Positions 39,612 to 52,126 of a DNA stretch of 64,000 bases are shown in pieces. The notes below the pieces were generated by a model. That model ran no database searches, was not told where the DNA came from, and saw only the letters and a program-made list of their open reading frames with translations. The stretch is taken from NCBI GenBank assembly GCA_032622095.1, contig CP136063.1:12381814-12445813 (forward strand). Direction: 5' to 3'. Origin of the DNA: Siphonodentalium dalli. Lineage: Eukaryota; Mollusca; Scaphopoda; Gadilida; Siphonodentaliidae. The translations under genes were made by a program, and so were the position numbers. Position 1 is the stretch's first letter. Each line of letters starts with the position of its first letter.

Positions 39612-39862
39612 CCTCATTGTGTCCGAATGATGCAACAAGGAGAGCCATCAATTCGTCTAGCATGTCCCGGTTGTCAATAACAACCAAGTGCGCAGACACA
39701 GCTTCACAGCGAATTTTTGCATCTGGCCAGCTCCGCAAAGTCGGGATGTATTTCAGGCAGTATACTGTCCCATCAAGAGTGTGCAGCGCATAGCCAAGTT
39801 GTGTAGGACACACATCTGTCGGATAGATGGAAGTTATTGGACACACTTCGCACAATGGACTG
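39612..39862 (-). CDS. C-type-lectin-like exon, D2, open
   Basis: Minus strand; acceptor TTATTTGTAG, donor GTATGT, 251 bp. Encodes CEVCPIT, then VCPTQLG, DGTVYCLKY, then the hallmark N-terminal CTLD run RSWPDAKIRCEAVSAHLVV followed by IDN. This matches the first half of a C-type lectin fold (W-x-A-x-x-x-C and AHLV), which usually binds sugars or other ligands outside the cell. The second half (WIG, QPD/EPN and WND motifs) was not found downstream, so no ligand specificity can be given. The acceptor leaves one leading base, whereas the PAN exon ends with one trailing base; these do not sum to a codon, so an undetected exon or another acceptor is implied. Confidence 0.55.
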
Positions 39863-39914
39863 CTACAAATAAGGATTACGGCTATGGTACTACGTCACTT
39901 CAATGTGTGTTATT

Positions 39915-40375
39915 CTAGAAACCGTAATCGTAACTATACGGATATGGTACACCGACAACTGAACATAAACTCTATAGTGGCATAGTACCCTGTGCCAATA
40001 CATTATCTTATGTATGCGAGTCGACCATAGGTCGCCTCGCATATATAAGAGAATGCATTGGCCTAACAAATTTTATATTATTTTTTATAATTGTTAAGAA
40101 ATGTAGGAATATTTTATAAAATAAAATGATAACATTGTTAAATAATGTAAGAAATATGATAAAAATGATAATAATTGTTAAAGAATATAAGGAAAATTTA
40201 TAACTTTTTTTATATAATGTAAGAAAAAATTATAATACATGATAAAAATTGTTAAAGAATGTAAGAACAATTTATACAAAATAATAACAAATTGTTAGGC
40301 AATGCATTTTCTTAGATATGCGAGGCGACCTATGGTTGGCTCGCATATATAAGAGAATGCATTGGCATAGGGTCT
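39915..40375. repeat. D2-specific insert with two hairpin elements
   Basis: Contains two imperfect palindromes (near 40016-40045 and 40317-40345) made of GCGAG-x-CGACC and its complement followed by CTCGCATATATAAGAGAATG. Between them are AT-rich GTTAAAGAATGTAAG repeats. D1 has only the joined flanks here. Confidence 0.7.
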
Positions 40376-40676
40376 TTATCGTTTTCCTTGTCGTTTTCCC
40401 TATCCGTAGTTATGATTACGGTTTCAGATTTTCAATAGAACATCATATTAATAAGTTCGCGATAGTTTCTCAGCGCTCCAATGTGGGAAATGACTCTGAG
40501 ATTATGTCAGTAAAGTGTGATTGCAATATGACCTTAGTTGTTGTCTACTAGTGGTAACCAAATCATTCATCGTCGTGGAGCACGATAATCTCTTTTTTCC
40601 TTTTTTTCTTTTTTTTATAATTGTTGAAAAAGTCAGATGATTTTACATACAAAATGAATGGCTGTACATGTTGGAT

Positions 40677-41098
40677 ACAACATATAGTTAATGTTCATCT
40701 GATACATGCATTTAGGCATACACAATATAGTTAATGTTCATCTGATACATGCATTCAGGCATACACAATATAGTTAATGTTCATCTGATACATGCATTCA
40801 GGCATACAAAATATAGTTAATGTTCATCTGATACGTGCATTCAGGCATACAAAATATAGTTAATGTTCATCTGATACGTGCATTCATGCATACAAAATAT
40901 AATTAATGTTCATCTGATACGTGCATTCAGGCATACAAAATATAGTTAGTGTTCATCTGATACATGCATTCAGGCATACAAAATATAATTAATGTTCATC
41001 TGATACAGGCATACAAAATATAGTTTATGTTCATCTGATACGTGCATTCAGGCATACAAAATATAATTAATGTTCATCTGATACATGCATTCAGGCAT
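40677..41098. repeat. 43-bp minisatellite, about 10 units (D2)
   Basis: Counterpart of the D1 array with a GTTCATCTG variant in all units; one unit is shortened (near 41005). The uniform variant shows homogenisation after duplication. Confidence 0.95.
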
Positions 41099-41149
41099 AC
41101 ACTCCTTCATGCGCTCGAGCTTGCACTCAACGGGCATTCAGTGGCTCTA

Positions 41150-42214
41150 AACAGGCGATCGGGCAATCTTTTATATTGTAATTGAAATCATGATATACAG
41201 AGAATGATATGAAGGTTTAAGTCACGTTAAAGATGTTATTTTCATTTTTTGTTTTGGTTTAGCACGTTGGTTTAGGGTGACTATAATTACAATAATTGAA
41301 GAGAGTAAGAGGTAGAACGGAAACATATTTCTTAAAGGAGAATGCGCGATTCTGATGAGTATATATCAAGAAATGTATGCTTCTTATAGCGCTTTTCTAT
41401 CAGGAACCAGTTTTTCTCAAATTATGTAATCTTCATATTACAACAAGCATTGAATTTGTCACATCGATGCCTGTATTGCAGGGATGCTATACAAGCATTG
41501 ACGGATAGCATGTCTGGGTATAATTTAGTTCGATATAGGTATTGTTTGACAAGCAGCCAAACACGATCATCTTGGTAAACACAAAGCGCTAAGCTGTCCT
41601 GATAACAGCATAATTAAGTACAGCATAATTTCGGAAAGACAAATTATCCTGTGAGTGGCAAGCACAATGTTCCCACAAACGGACTCGTCCATTATGCCAG
41701 AATTTTTTTTTGAACCATCATAAAAATGCGACTACACTAAGGTATTCGTTATCCATATCTGTAATTGTTCACTGTGCGAAATATGTCTTGCCTAGTAACG
41801 AACATGTATCATGCATAATGCACATAAACATGTCAGGCGCACCTGTGATAATATAGACCGCAGTAGACAGTTAGAGGGACGAGAGGCTCTCGCGTGGGTG
41901 GATATTACAGGGAAGCGATGTAATATCAGTGTAGGTTCGTAATAGGTGTATAGTGTACGTTCCTAATAAGTTCATTATATGTTATCTACTGCCAGGTTAT
42001 GTATATCACTTGATGACCTCGATGAACAATGGGTAGCTTCAGCCCTGAATATTAAACACTCCGATATTGCATCACGACCCTTTAGCATGCATTGCGAGCG
42101 CATTGTCTCCCTTTAATATTCACACATCGAGATTGCCTCGTGTCTCCCTTTAATATTCACGCGCCGAGATTGCAAGGTTTCCACACAAACAAAGAAGAAG
42201 GAAATAGTGTACGT
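41150..42214. other. Intron-like conserved spacer (D2)
   Basis: Copy of 25476-26720 with a deletion of about 180 bp near 41985. No gene. Confidence 0.4.
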
Positions 42215-42755
42215 GACACTATACAACGATGGCAGTTAAATCTATAATTAATTTGATCACACTAACTGAGGCAACACAATTTAAAGCATTAAACGCTGTA
42301 AAACGATGGCAGTTAAACCTATAATTAATTTGTTCACACTAACTGAGGCAACATAATTTGAAGCAATAAACACTGTCAAACGATGGCAGTTAAATCTATA
42401 ATTAATTTGTTCACGCTAACCAAGGCAACACAATTTAAAGCATTAAACGCTGTATAACGATGGCAGTTAAACCTATAATGAATTCGTTCACACTAACTGA
42501 GGCAACATAATTTGAAGCAATAAACACTGTAAAACGATGGCAGTTAAACCTATAATTAATTTGTTCACGCTAACCAAGGCAACACAATTTGAAGCAATAA
42601 ACACTGTAAAACGATGGAAGTTAAATATATAATTAATTTGTTAACGCTAACCGATGCAACACAATTTGAAGCAATACACACTGTAAAACGATGGCAGTTA
42701 AATATATAATTTATTTCACGCTAACCGATGCAACACAATTTGAAGGAATAAACAC
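42215..42755. repeat. 77-bp minisatellite, about 7 units (D2)
   Basis: Same unit as in D1, two or so units fewer; the last four units match the D1 order closely. Confidence 0.95.
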
Positions 42756-43645
42756 TCATGAGTCCGAGCCTCCATAAATGTGATATATATTCATTAGTAG
42801 GATATATCTGTCTGTTCACAATAGTTTTTATCCCAGACCCCTGGAACGATTTCAGCCGTGTGGTGACTCGGGGTACCCGGTGGAAGACGTAACGGCTTTA
42901 GTTATCCAAAATTTAGATATATTAAACAAACTATATGAATATGTTTCTTTTAAATGCATGCTTTCTTTTGTTAATTTGTTTTTATTTTGTTAGATCAAAA
43001 TGTATGGGGCTTATGCAACTGTTAACGGTAGCCTGTTTCAACTATCAACTGGTATAGGTATCACAGTTGAGTTCAGCATGTGCCTGACCTTATAAACTAA
43101 CACTAAGCTAAATAACCTCGCATTGCAATGATAAATGTAAAACCATTGATATTCTACATACGCATGATTATATAATCGTGAAACTATTGATGTTTCTAAC
43201 TTTTATTTCTTAAAATAAAAATAAAAAAATGCACCGAGAGGCTGCGAATCGACCGTGTTATACTTTCTATACTAAATGGGTTCGTTTCGGGAGTAAATAG
43301 CAGACGCCATCCAGATGAAACGAGAACATTATTCACACGCAAAATGGTCCTTAATCATAGGCGGGAAATGTTTAGACAAAATGTTCAACAAATGAACGTT
43401 TCTAAAGCGATCTACTCGTCAATGAATTTAGTAAAAGAAAGGTTTAATCATATTACCAACTTGCTAACTGGGTTGAAACTTTGAACAAATATAAGAGTTT
43501 GGCATATGTCAGGATAAACAACTGACATGTCTTATGTAGAGTGTACCAGCTCTCAGAAAACAAGAGTGAGTACGGATATATATGCATGTGAATTACTTCA
43601 ATGGGCAGTCTGAGACTGAGGGCACGATAATAAAAACTAACTTAC
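42756..43645. other. Conserved intron sequence (D2)
   Basis: Nearly identical to 27413-28299; no coding signal. Confidence 0.5.
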
Positions 43646-43931
43646 CATTAAGAGAGTCATCCTGTGTCCATATTATAACAGGCCGTGATGTGTCGCCACC
43701 GAGTGTGCACGTGCTTGTATCCTGATTATACACGAATGTTTTGAATCCACCCTGGTTACATTGTTGAGCACAGTATATCTTTGATCGGGCGCGCGTTTGT
43801 AAACCTCCACAAGCAGGCACTGGACGCCCCGGCTTAGATTTCAGGAAATGTGCATTTTTTATCCCAAATGCGCCGATTCTCGAAAGTCGACATATAAATA
43901 AGAATGAGATCATCCACATAATTACGTACAT
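43646..43931 (-). CDS. Secreted PAN/apple-like exon, D2
   Basis: ATG at 43931, hydrophobic leader (ISFLFICRLSRIGAFG), then the same cysteine pattern as D1 (ACGG, CAQQC, FKTFVYNQ, TCTLGG), closing at GGTAAGTTAG. It differs from D1 at a few residues (for example Asp to Asn, Tyr to Ser and Thr to Ile) with no stop, so the reading frame appears preserved. A 4.2-kb palindrome begins about 30 bp upstream of the ATG and separates this exon from its apparent TATA region at 48.3 kb. Expression of this copy therefore depends on splicing or on a new promoter. Confidence 0.55.
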
Positions 43932-43960
43932 ATTATGTATGTATCAACCGTCAATTAATG

Positions 43961-46900
43961 TACCACAAAGAAAGGCTGCGTTTGGACTGTCCGCGTCGTA
44001 TGTATCAACCGTTTTATTCCGGGTAGACGGTGAATTGGACTGACCACGTCGTATGTATGTATCAACCGTCAACTCATGTGCCACAGAGATAAGGTACACG
44101 CACTGATGGTCAGTTCACGGGACAAAACGACAATCTGCGGGACAGAATTTCAAATTGCGTGGGACGGCCGATATCTCGAGGAATACAGGGCGTGTGGGGG
44201 GCTCATTGTGGTGTCTAATGAAAGGCCCACATTCGCCCTATCCACACATATTAACTTCGCCACTGACCGGAAACAAGAAGTTGCATTATTTGATCGATAA
44301 CTGACCTAACATGGGGTGAAATTTGGGATATAATGACAATCTGCGGGACAGGATTTTCAAATTGGTGGGACGGCCGATATCTCGAGGAATACAGCGCGTA
44401 GAACGCTCCTTTTGGTGTCTAACGAAAGGTCCACATTCGCCCTATCCACACATATTAACCCCGCCACTGACCGGACACCGGAAGTTACATTATTCGGTCG
44501 ACAACTGACCTAACATAAAATGCCACAAACACGAAAAACTGCGTTCGACATTAATGTTTAGAATTTAGATTTCTCGATTAATACGCTAGCAAACAACAAG
44601 TTTTAGGTATCAAATAACGCAGTGGTATACTGTGCATTCGTTTATAGCTACAATTTGGCTGTTTTATTGCGAATATTGTAATGGCGAACATGCAAACACG
44701 CGCCGATAAAACAGCTAAAAATAGACTCGATGTTTACAATTACAGGATCGATTTCAGCTGGTATATTCAATATAATGGGGCGTATAGTATATCAAAATGT
44801 AGGATTAGACACAGTGAATGTATTTTTTCCAAATGAGCCACTACGCGGTGAAATTGTTGCAGAAATTCGCTCCAAGATATTCGCACTTATTTTTATTTCA
44901 ATTTCAGTTGTGACTAAAAGCCCAGCTGCCGGAGCCCGGCGACTAAAAGACAAGTTACAAAATAGATCAACTGGTTTGAACGAATGGATATGTCAATGGT
45001 AAGACTATTCAACAGAATATTCAAATCAAATAGTGTTTATAGACTTAAAAACTTATGTGTCCGCCATTCATATGCGGTGGAGGTTCTCATATAATCTGCC
45101 AGTCATACGCGGGGGAGGTTCTCATATGAACATATTATCTGCCGGTCATACACGGTGGAGGTTCATATTATCCGCCAGTCATACGCGAGGGAAGTTCTCA
45201 TATTATCCTCCGGTCATACGCGGGGGAGGTTCTGATATGAACATTTTATCCGCCGGTCATACATGGTGGAGGTTCATATTATCCACCGGTCATACGCGAG
45301 GGAGGTTCTCATATTATCCTCCGGTCATACGTTGGGGAGGTTCTCAAATGAACATATTATCCGCCGGTCATACGCGAGGGAGGTTCTCATATTATCCACC
45401 AGTCATACGCGAGGGAGGTTCTCATATTATCCTCCAGTCATACGTAGGGGAGGTTCTCATATGAACATATTATCTGCCGGTCATACGCGGTGGAGGTTCA
45501 TATTATCTGCCGGTCATACGCGAGGGAGGTTCTCATATTATCCTCTGGTCATACGTGGGGGAGGTTCTTATATGAACATATTATCCGCCGGTCATACGCG
45601 GTGGAGGTTCTCATATGAACATATTATCTGCCGGTCATACGCGGTGGAGGTTCATATTGTCCACCGGTCATACGCGAGGGAGGTTCTCATATTATCCTCT
45701 GGTCATACGTTGGGGAGGTTCTCATATGAACATATTATCCGCCGGTCATACGCGAGGGAGGTTCTCATATTATCCACCAGTCATACGCGAGGGAGGTTCT
45801 CATATTATCATCCAGTCATACGTAGGGGAGGTTCTCATATGAACATATTATCTGCCGGTCATACGTGGTGGAGGTTCATATTATCTGCCGGTCATACGCG
45901 AGGGAGGTTCTCATATTATCCTCCGGTCATACGTGGGGGAGGTTCTGATATGAACATATTATCCGCCGGTCATACGCGGTGGAGGTTCTCATATGAACAT
46001 ATTATCCACCGGTCATACGCGAGGGAGGTTCTCATATTATCCTCCAGTCATACGTAGGGGAGGTGCTGATATGAACATATTATCCGCCGGTCATACGCGA
46101 TGGAGGTTCATATTATCCACCGGTCATAAGTAGGGGAGGTTCTCATATGAACATATTATCTGCCGGTCATACGCGGTGGAGGTTCTCATATGAACATATT
46201 ATCCACCGGTCATATGCGGTCGAGGTTCTCATATTATCCACCAGTCATACACGAGGGAGGTTCTCATATTATCCTCCAGTCATACGTAGGGGGGTTCTCA
46301 TATGAACATATTATCCGCCGGTTATACGCGGTGGAGGTTCATATTATCTGCCGGTCATACGCGAGGGAGGTTCTCATATTATCCTCCGGTCATACGCGGA
46401 TGAGGTTCTGATATGAACATATTATCCGCCGGTCATACGCAATGGAGGTTCATATTATCCACCGGTCATACGTAGGGGAGGTTCTCATATGAACATATAA
46501 TCCGCCGGTCATATGCGAGAGAGGTTCTCATATTATCCTCCAGTCATACGTAGGGGAGGTTCTCATATTATCCTCCAGTCACACATGGGGGAGGTTCTCA
46601 TATTATCCTCCGGCGGATAATATGTTCATATGAGAACCTCCACCGCGTATGACCGGCAGATAATATGTTCATATCAGAACCTCCCCCGCGTATGACCGAA
46701 GGATAATATGAGAACCTCCCTCGCGTATGACCGGCAGATAATATGTTCATATCAGAACCTCCCCCGCGTATGACCGGAGGATAATATGAGAACCTCCCTC
46801 GCGTATGACCGGCAGATAATATGAACCTCCACCGCGTATAACCGGCGGATAATATGTTCATATGAGAACCCCCCCTACGTATGACTGGAGGATAATATGA

Positions 46901-48131
46901 GAACCTCCCTCGCGTATGACTGGTGGATAATATGAGAACCTCCCTCGCGTATGACCGGCGGATAATATGAACCTCCACCGCGTATGACCGGCGGAGAATA
47001 TGTTCATATCAGAACCTCCCACGCGTATGACCGGAGGATAATATGAGAACTTCCCTCGCGTATGACTGGCGGATAATATGAACCTCCACCGCTGATGACC
47101 GGCAGATAATATGTTCATATGAGAACCTCCCCCGCATATGAATGACGGACACATAAGTTTTTAAGTCTATAAACACTATTTGATTTGAATATTCTTTTGA
47201 ATAGTCTTACCATTGACATATTCATTCGTTCAAACCAGTTGATCTATTTTGTAACTGACTTGTAGTCGCCGGGCTCCGGCATCTGGGCGTTTAGTCACAA
47301 CTGAAATAAAAATAAGTGCGAATATCTTGGAGCGAATTTCTGCAACAATTTCACCGGCTGGTGGACCCATATGGAAAAAAATACATTCCCTGTGTCTAAT
47401 CCTACATTTTGATATAATATACGCCCCATTATATTGAATATACCAGCTGAAATCGATCCTGTAATTGTAAACATCGAGTCATTTTTTAGCTGTTTTATCG
47501 GCGCGTGTTTGCGTGTTCGCCATTACAATATTCGCACTAAAACAGCCATCTAAATCTAAATCTAAATTCTAAACATTAATGTCGAACGCAGTTTTTCGTG
47601 TTTGTGGCATTTTATGTTAGGTCAGTTGTCGACCGAATAATGTAACTTCCGGTGTCCGGTCAGGGCGGGGTTAATATGTGTGGATAGGGCGAATGTGGAC
47701 CTTTCGTTAGACACCAAAAGGAGCGTTCTACGCGCTGTATTCCTCGAGATATCGGCCGTCCCACGCAATTTGAAAATCCTGTCCCGCAGATTGTCATTCT
47801 ATCCCAAATTCCACCCCATGTTAGGTCAGTTGCGATCAAATAATGCAACTTCTGGTGTCCGGTCAGTGGCGGGGTTAATATGTGTGGATAGGGCGAATGT
47901 GGTCCTTTCATTAGACACAAACATGAGCCCCCTACACCCTGTATTCCTCGAGATATCGGCCGTCCCACGCAATTTGAAATTCTGTCCCGCAGATGGTCGT
48001 TTTGTCCCATATCCCATCCCATCCCGCAGATTGTCATGTCCCCAGTTCACGTACAAAAGAAAGACGGTTCGTTGGACTGTCCTCGATTTATGTATGCATA
48101 CACCGTCAATTTAGATACACAAGAAAAGGTG
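43961..48131. mobile_element. 4.2-kb palindrome with minisatellite arms (foldback-like element)
   Basis: Left outer arm (about 44120-45060) and right outer arm (about 47155-48040) are inverted copies. Inside are arms of a minisatellite, 45060-46611 on the left and 46612-47150 on the right, in opposite orientation, meeting near 46612. Units come in three lengths (33, 35 and 43 bp), all starting GGTCATACGCG and ending TATTATCC-x-CC. Each outer arm itself holds a two-fold repeat of about 200 bp with CGGCCGATATCTCGAGGAAT. Long inverted arms of short tandem units recall Drosophila FB foldback elements. No transposase was found. The D1 site has no such insert. Confidence 0.8.
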
Positions 48132-48179
48132 TGTTTGAATGCGCACGTCTAATTAGTACACACACCGTCAACTCACATA

Positions 48180-48330
48180 CCCATATATGAAGTGCGTTGG
48201 AATGAATGGTCGAGCTTCGTGGAATAACCAACCGCCACGCCACGTATCCAGAGAGGGTGCTCGAATGTTCACGGTTAACGAATGCATCTGCCGCCAAAAA
48301 GAAGCGGGCTGGCAATTATATATTAGTTGT
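48180..48330 (-). promoter_or_regulatory. TATA region and 5' leader of D2 PAN-lectin gene
   Basis: Minus-strand AATATATAATT (48314-48324) replaces the D1 AATATATAAAT. The donor-like GGGTATGTGAG is kept (near 48176-48183). The region is about 4.3 kb from the PAN ATG because of the palindrome. Confidence 0.35.
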
Positions 48331-48369
48331 TTGCACTAACACATCGATACTCCTTTGATGACAGGATGT

Positions 48370-49828
48370 AGTCGCATGTATAATGATGGTTTATCAAGTT
48401 TATCAAGGTGCGGTGTTGGTCAATTCAATGTGCTCGACTGCTCGTACGTGCCATACAGCCCTAACATTCCTTTGTTATGAAGGCCAACGCTGTTTTATTA
48501 TTAATCACCGTATTGGTGTAAACCCATTTAATTGGAATCACTTGTTTGTGCACATTATTGATATATTTCCATTGACTATCCTACGATTGCAATAATACAA
48601 TAATTATGCAAACATCCAAAGTAGGCCCCCGTTGACAACGTTGGTACCGTTGGTACACATATGAAAGGCAGTGACATTGGCTTACCCTACACTATGTACC
48701 CAGTGTGTTAGTGCAAACTATTGTGATAGTCACTGAGGTATATTTTGCAAGCGGGATCAAGAGCTACAATCGGAATGCTGACAAAATGTTATACAATGAA
48801 CCGAATTTTTTCAGTAAAAAGAGTATTCATTCATAAAGAGAGTAGTAGCTCTCTCTCTCTCTATAACTTATCGCACATTCCAAGCGTTTCTGTTTATACA
48901 CATGGCTGGCATGTCCATACTCTACTCGACTCTTGGAAATTCACAGTGGGCGTGACGACCAACTTTATGTGGTCGTGTAAAATGTTAATTGTAAGCCATT
49001 ATTAAAGGGTGTTGCTCAGTCCCAATGGACATAAGTGAGAGTATATGGGGTTGGGTATTAACTAACATGAAAGGTAACCCTATTCGAGTAGCTGGGCATG
49101 CTTGTTACGTGTGGGAATATACCGAGATATCCACATGTTAGACCAGTGGCGTGCATATTCTATGCATTATTTCTCTGCATATTATATTCCAATCATATAT
49201 TTTTGGATTGAGATCATGTTTCGTTTCACTGTTCACGTTAGTATGATATATAGTGGTAACGCGGAATTTAATCAAGGAACGGTGTAATATAAATAAATCG
49301 GCTATATGCCTGTTTTCATTGTGAATGGCATGACCAATCGTGGCTGACAGCGTCTTTTGTCATGGCTATGCATGATACTTCGGCATTTGATATGGCACTT
49401 CAATGTGTATTCTGAACACGGATTGTATAGATACCATTTGAATCGGGTGACCTGTATGCGCTGCTGTTAGATCAGACATGTCAGGTGCGAGAATTATCCA
49501 TCGTTATATGTACAAAGGCGAGATGAAAACGGAGGAGATCTGGTGGGAATCAACAGCAATAATTTATTTAGAAAACTTTGGCCCCCAACCTAATCAAGAA
49601 ATGTAAGTCCGACCCTGTCCAAAATATATTTGTGTAGTATATTGACAACGGCCAGCACAGCCATATAAACTAAATCCAGCTACCTTTCTTATGTGTGTGG
49701 TCAGGCGATCAGAAGGAATTAGAGGTTGACTTATATATGGGAGATAACTATGGAGAGGAAAGGCGGACATTTTTTTATGACAAAATCCTTCAGTGCATAT
49801 CAAGATGTATATATAGACCAAATTTCAG
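48370..49828. other. D2-specific sequence, no supported gene
   Basis: Not homologous to the D1 interval. Frames at 48745-49005 and 49594-49821 have no clear domain. A short CT microsatellite lies at 48850-48862. Confidence 0.35.
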
Positions 49829-51345
49829 TGCCGGAAAAAATGAGCGTGAGATGTTAACTCAACCAGTTTTAAACTTTTAATTGTGACATATGCTGTTGCA
49901 AAAGTCGCATATACGGGTACATTTCCAACAAGTATTTGAACAAATTAGGGTACCAAGAGGGTTCGTATCAAATTTCGCGAACTAGGTAGCCGGTTCATTG
50001 GTAGACTTGTACAAATGACTGGGACAATATTGTAATGTGTAAAAGCGTCTTAGAGCAAGTAATTTGTTAAGCGATATAACATCGCCATTAATACAATCTT
50101 AAAACAACATATACTCCAGAGTGCCAACGTGGGCATTGCACTTGTCCCGTGAGGAATACACGATTGTTGGTATTCTAGAGTACTAAATATCGTTGGTACT
50201 CTGAAGTACCAAATGGTGTTGGTACTCTAGAGTACCAAATGTACAGGTACTCTAGAATACCTGTCCAGGTACTCTGGTATTACCAAATATCAAGACAGGT
50301 ACTCTGCTGTACCTGATCGTGTACTCTGGAATACCAAATATCTAGGTATTATGCATAGTACCTAGATATTTTTATTCCAAAGTACCAAACATATAGGTAC
50401 TATGTGGAGAACCTGCCCTGGTACCAAACCCTCGAAATTACTAAAAATGTCCGACGGCAAATATAACAATGTGGCACGTTACATTCCAAATGATAACACG
50501 GCGTTTAAACGTCGAATCAAGTACAAAAACCCAGATCGATCATGTTATCAGTTACATTGACGCCCCTACATAGTGCAAAATGAAATATTCCGAATTAGAT
50601 TATTTGTATTAGTATATAATCTTGATCGTGTCTGTGTACTTAATTCAATGTTTAATACCTCGATTTCAAGATTTCCCTGACCTGTTCCCTGCTCGCGGAG
50701 TAATATTTGTCTAAATGTCTAAAATAATCGGCCAAATTTCTTAATTTGTGTGCAATAATATTAAAGTAAACATTATAAATCAGACATCTTAAACAGGTCT
50801 GGGCGAATCACCAATCGATCTATAACAGCCCAATAAATCGAAAACTACTTTGCGATACATATATGCAATTTAGTGCACAGTAATGGGCTTGAACCATATA
50901 TAAACATAAATCAGACATATGAAACAGGTCTGGGTGAAACGCCAATCGATCTATAATAGCACGTTCGGGCTAAATTAGACCGATCGGTCTTTCACAGCCA
51001 TCAGTCATGTGGGATAAGGGAACAAACCTTTGCGATAAATCTCAAATATCTTTACGATAACTCTCAAACTTCTTGGTGTTTATACTTTGTGATCTATCGC
51101 AAAGATGTTTGATATTTGTGATTAATCGTATATAATTGTATGCATTGGCGCTAATGGTCTTATATGTAAACATTATAAATCAGACGTCTTAAACACCGTA
51201 AACACTTAAACAGACGCTATACCGTTATAGAACTCACTGTCACCACGAATCACGGTGTTGAGTGTTTTGCTTATCGTACATTCTCTATGTACTGTATCGG
51301 TATACAAACAAACGCTGAGCTCACACAGAGATAGTTTTGTGGATA
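49829..51345. repeat. D2 block shared with 31926-33420
   Basis: Starts AGTGCCGGAAAAAATGAG in both copies. Contains the GGTACT/AGTACC palindrome cluster at 50170-50430, with one more unit set than D1. Confidence 0.8.
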
Positions 51346-51366
51346 ATTTCGCATTCGTAGTGATAG

Positions 51367-51815
51367 TGTAAATCGCGGTGATACCACGAGACCGTGGTTG
51401 AATGGCGGTACAACCGCGGACATTAACGGTCTAAAACTTATAACCAGTCAATGCTTACATGTATATCACAACACTATGAATAATTTGGCTATCAGTTCGT
51501 CGCAGACTCATCAGTAGAAACATTCAAAACAATGTCCAGCAGACAGTAACTGGACGATGATTTTGCGACACGGTTCTCGACTCGTAGACATGGCCACACA
51601 TACATGTATTATGTGTCGATAAAAATAGATAAATATGATGTGTCATTAGTGACTGATCTGTGTCCACATATCAGTTCGCGATAATTAATTCAGAAGAAGA
51701 GAATATCGACACACTAATTCCGACTAAACTTTCCCAATGTCTACCTTGTTGTTGATATTGTCCTGTACTAATATCAAAGTTTTATGGAATTATTATCGTG
51801 TCAGTGCCAGTAACA
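51367..51815. repeat. D2 terminal block shared with 34346-34810
   Basis: The phrase AATCGCGGTGATACCACGAG opens it and GTGTCAGTGCCAG closes it; unrelated sequence follows. Confidence 0.75.
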
Positions 51816-52126
51816 CCATTGCCTTGAAATGTTGCAACAGTCGAATTATCAACTCAAAAATATCAACATCGACCCGTTTCTGTAGTTTAACAGCTTGTCC
51901 TGTTCACAGTCAGACCCCAATAAAACAGTGTTTAAATTACTCCAGAACATCTACAGTACAATAAATAACTATTTGATAAAATTGCGCCAAAATTTAGAAT
52001 CTATTTATCATTTCAATTTTCACGGCTTCACCGGGTTGTTAAGCAACCGAATTGTATAATTTTAGGCCACACTGAAACTTCAAAAGTGTACCTGTAAATC
52101 GAGGCCGCATTCGGCTTCAAACAAAA
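51816..52126. other. No gene seen
   Basis: AT-rich single-copy sequence following the end of the large duplication. Confidence 0.3.

Larger units (their letters stand above)
36105..51815. repeat. Large tandem duplication, copy D2
   Basis: Second copy of the 15-kb unit, in the same orientation as D1. D2-specific insertions lie at about 36998-37205, 37252-38400, 39915-40375 and 43961-48131. Confidence 0.88.

Noticed and set aside
44730-45002. 90-codon frame in the left outer arm
   Set aside because: The inverted copy in the right arm has a small length change in the same stretch that breaks the frame, so it is not conserved as protein.
45033-47154. Repeat proteins of up to 264 codons in the palindrome arms
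   Set aside because: They follow the minisatellite units, are open in several frames and mirror each other across the palindrome; no coding evidence.
49594-49821. Possible further PAN-like exon (GCAGRC motif) on the minus strand
   Set aside because: Only two cysteines in a weak context and no good splice signals; not in D1.
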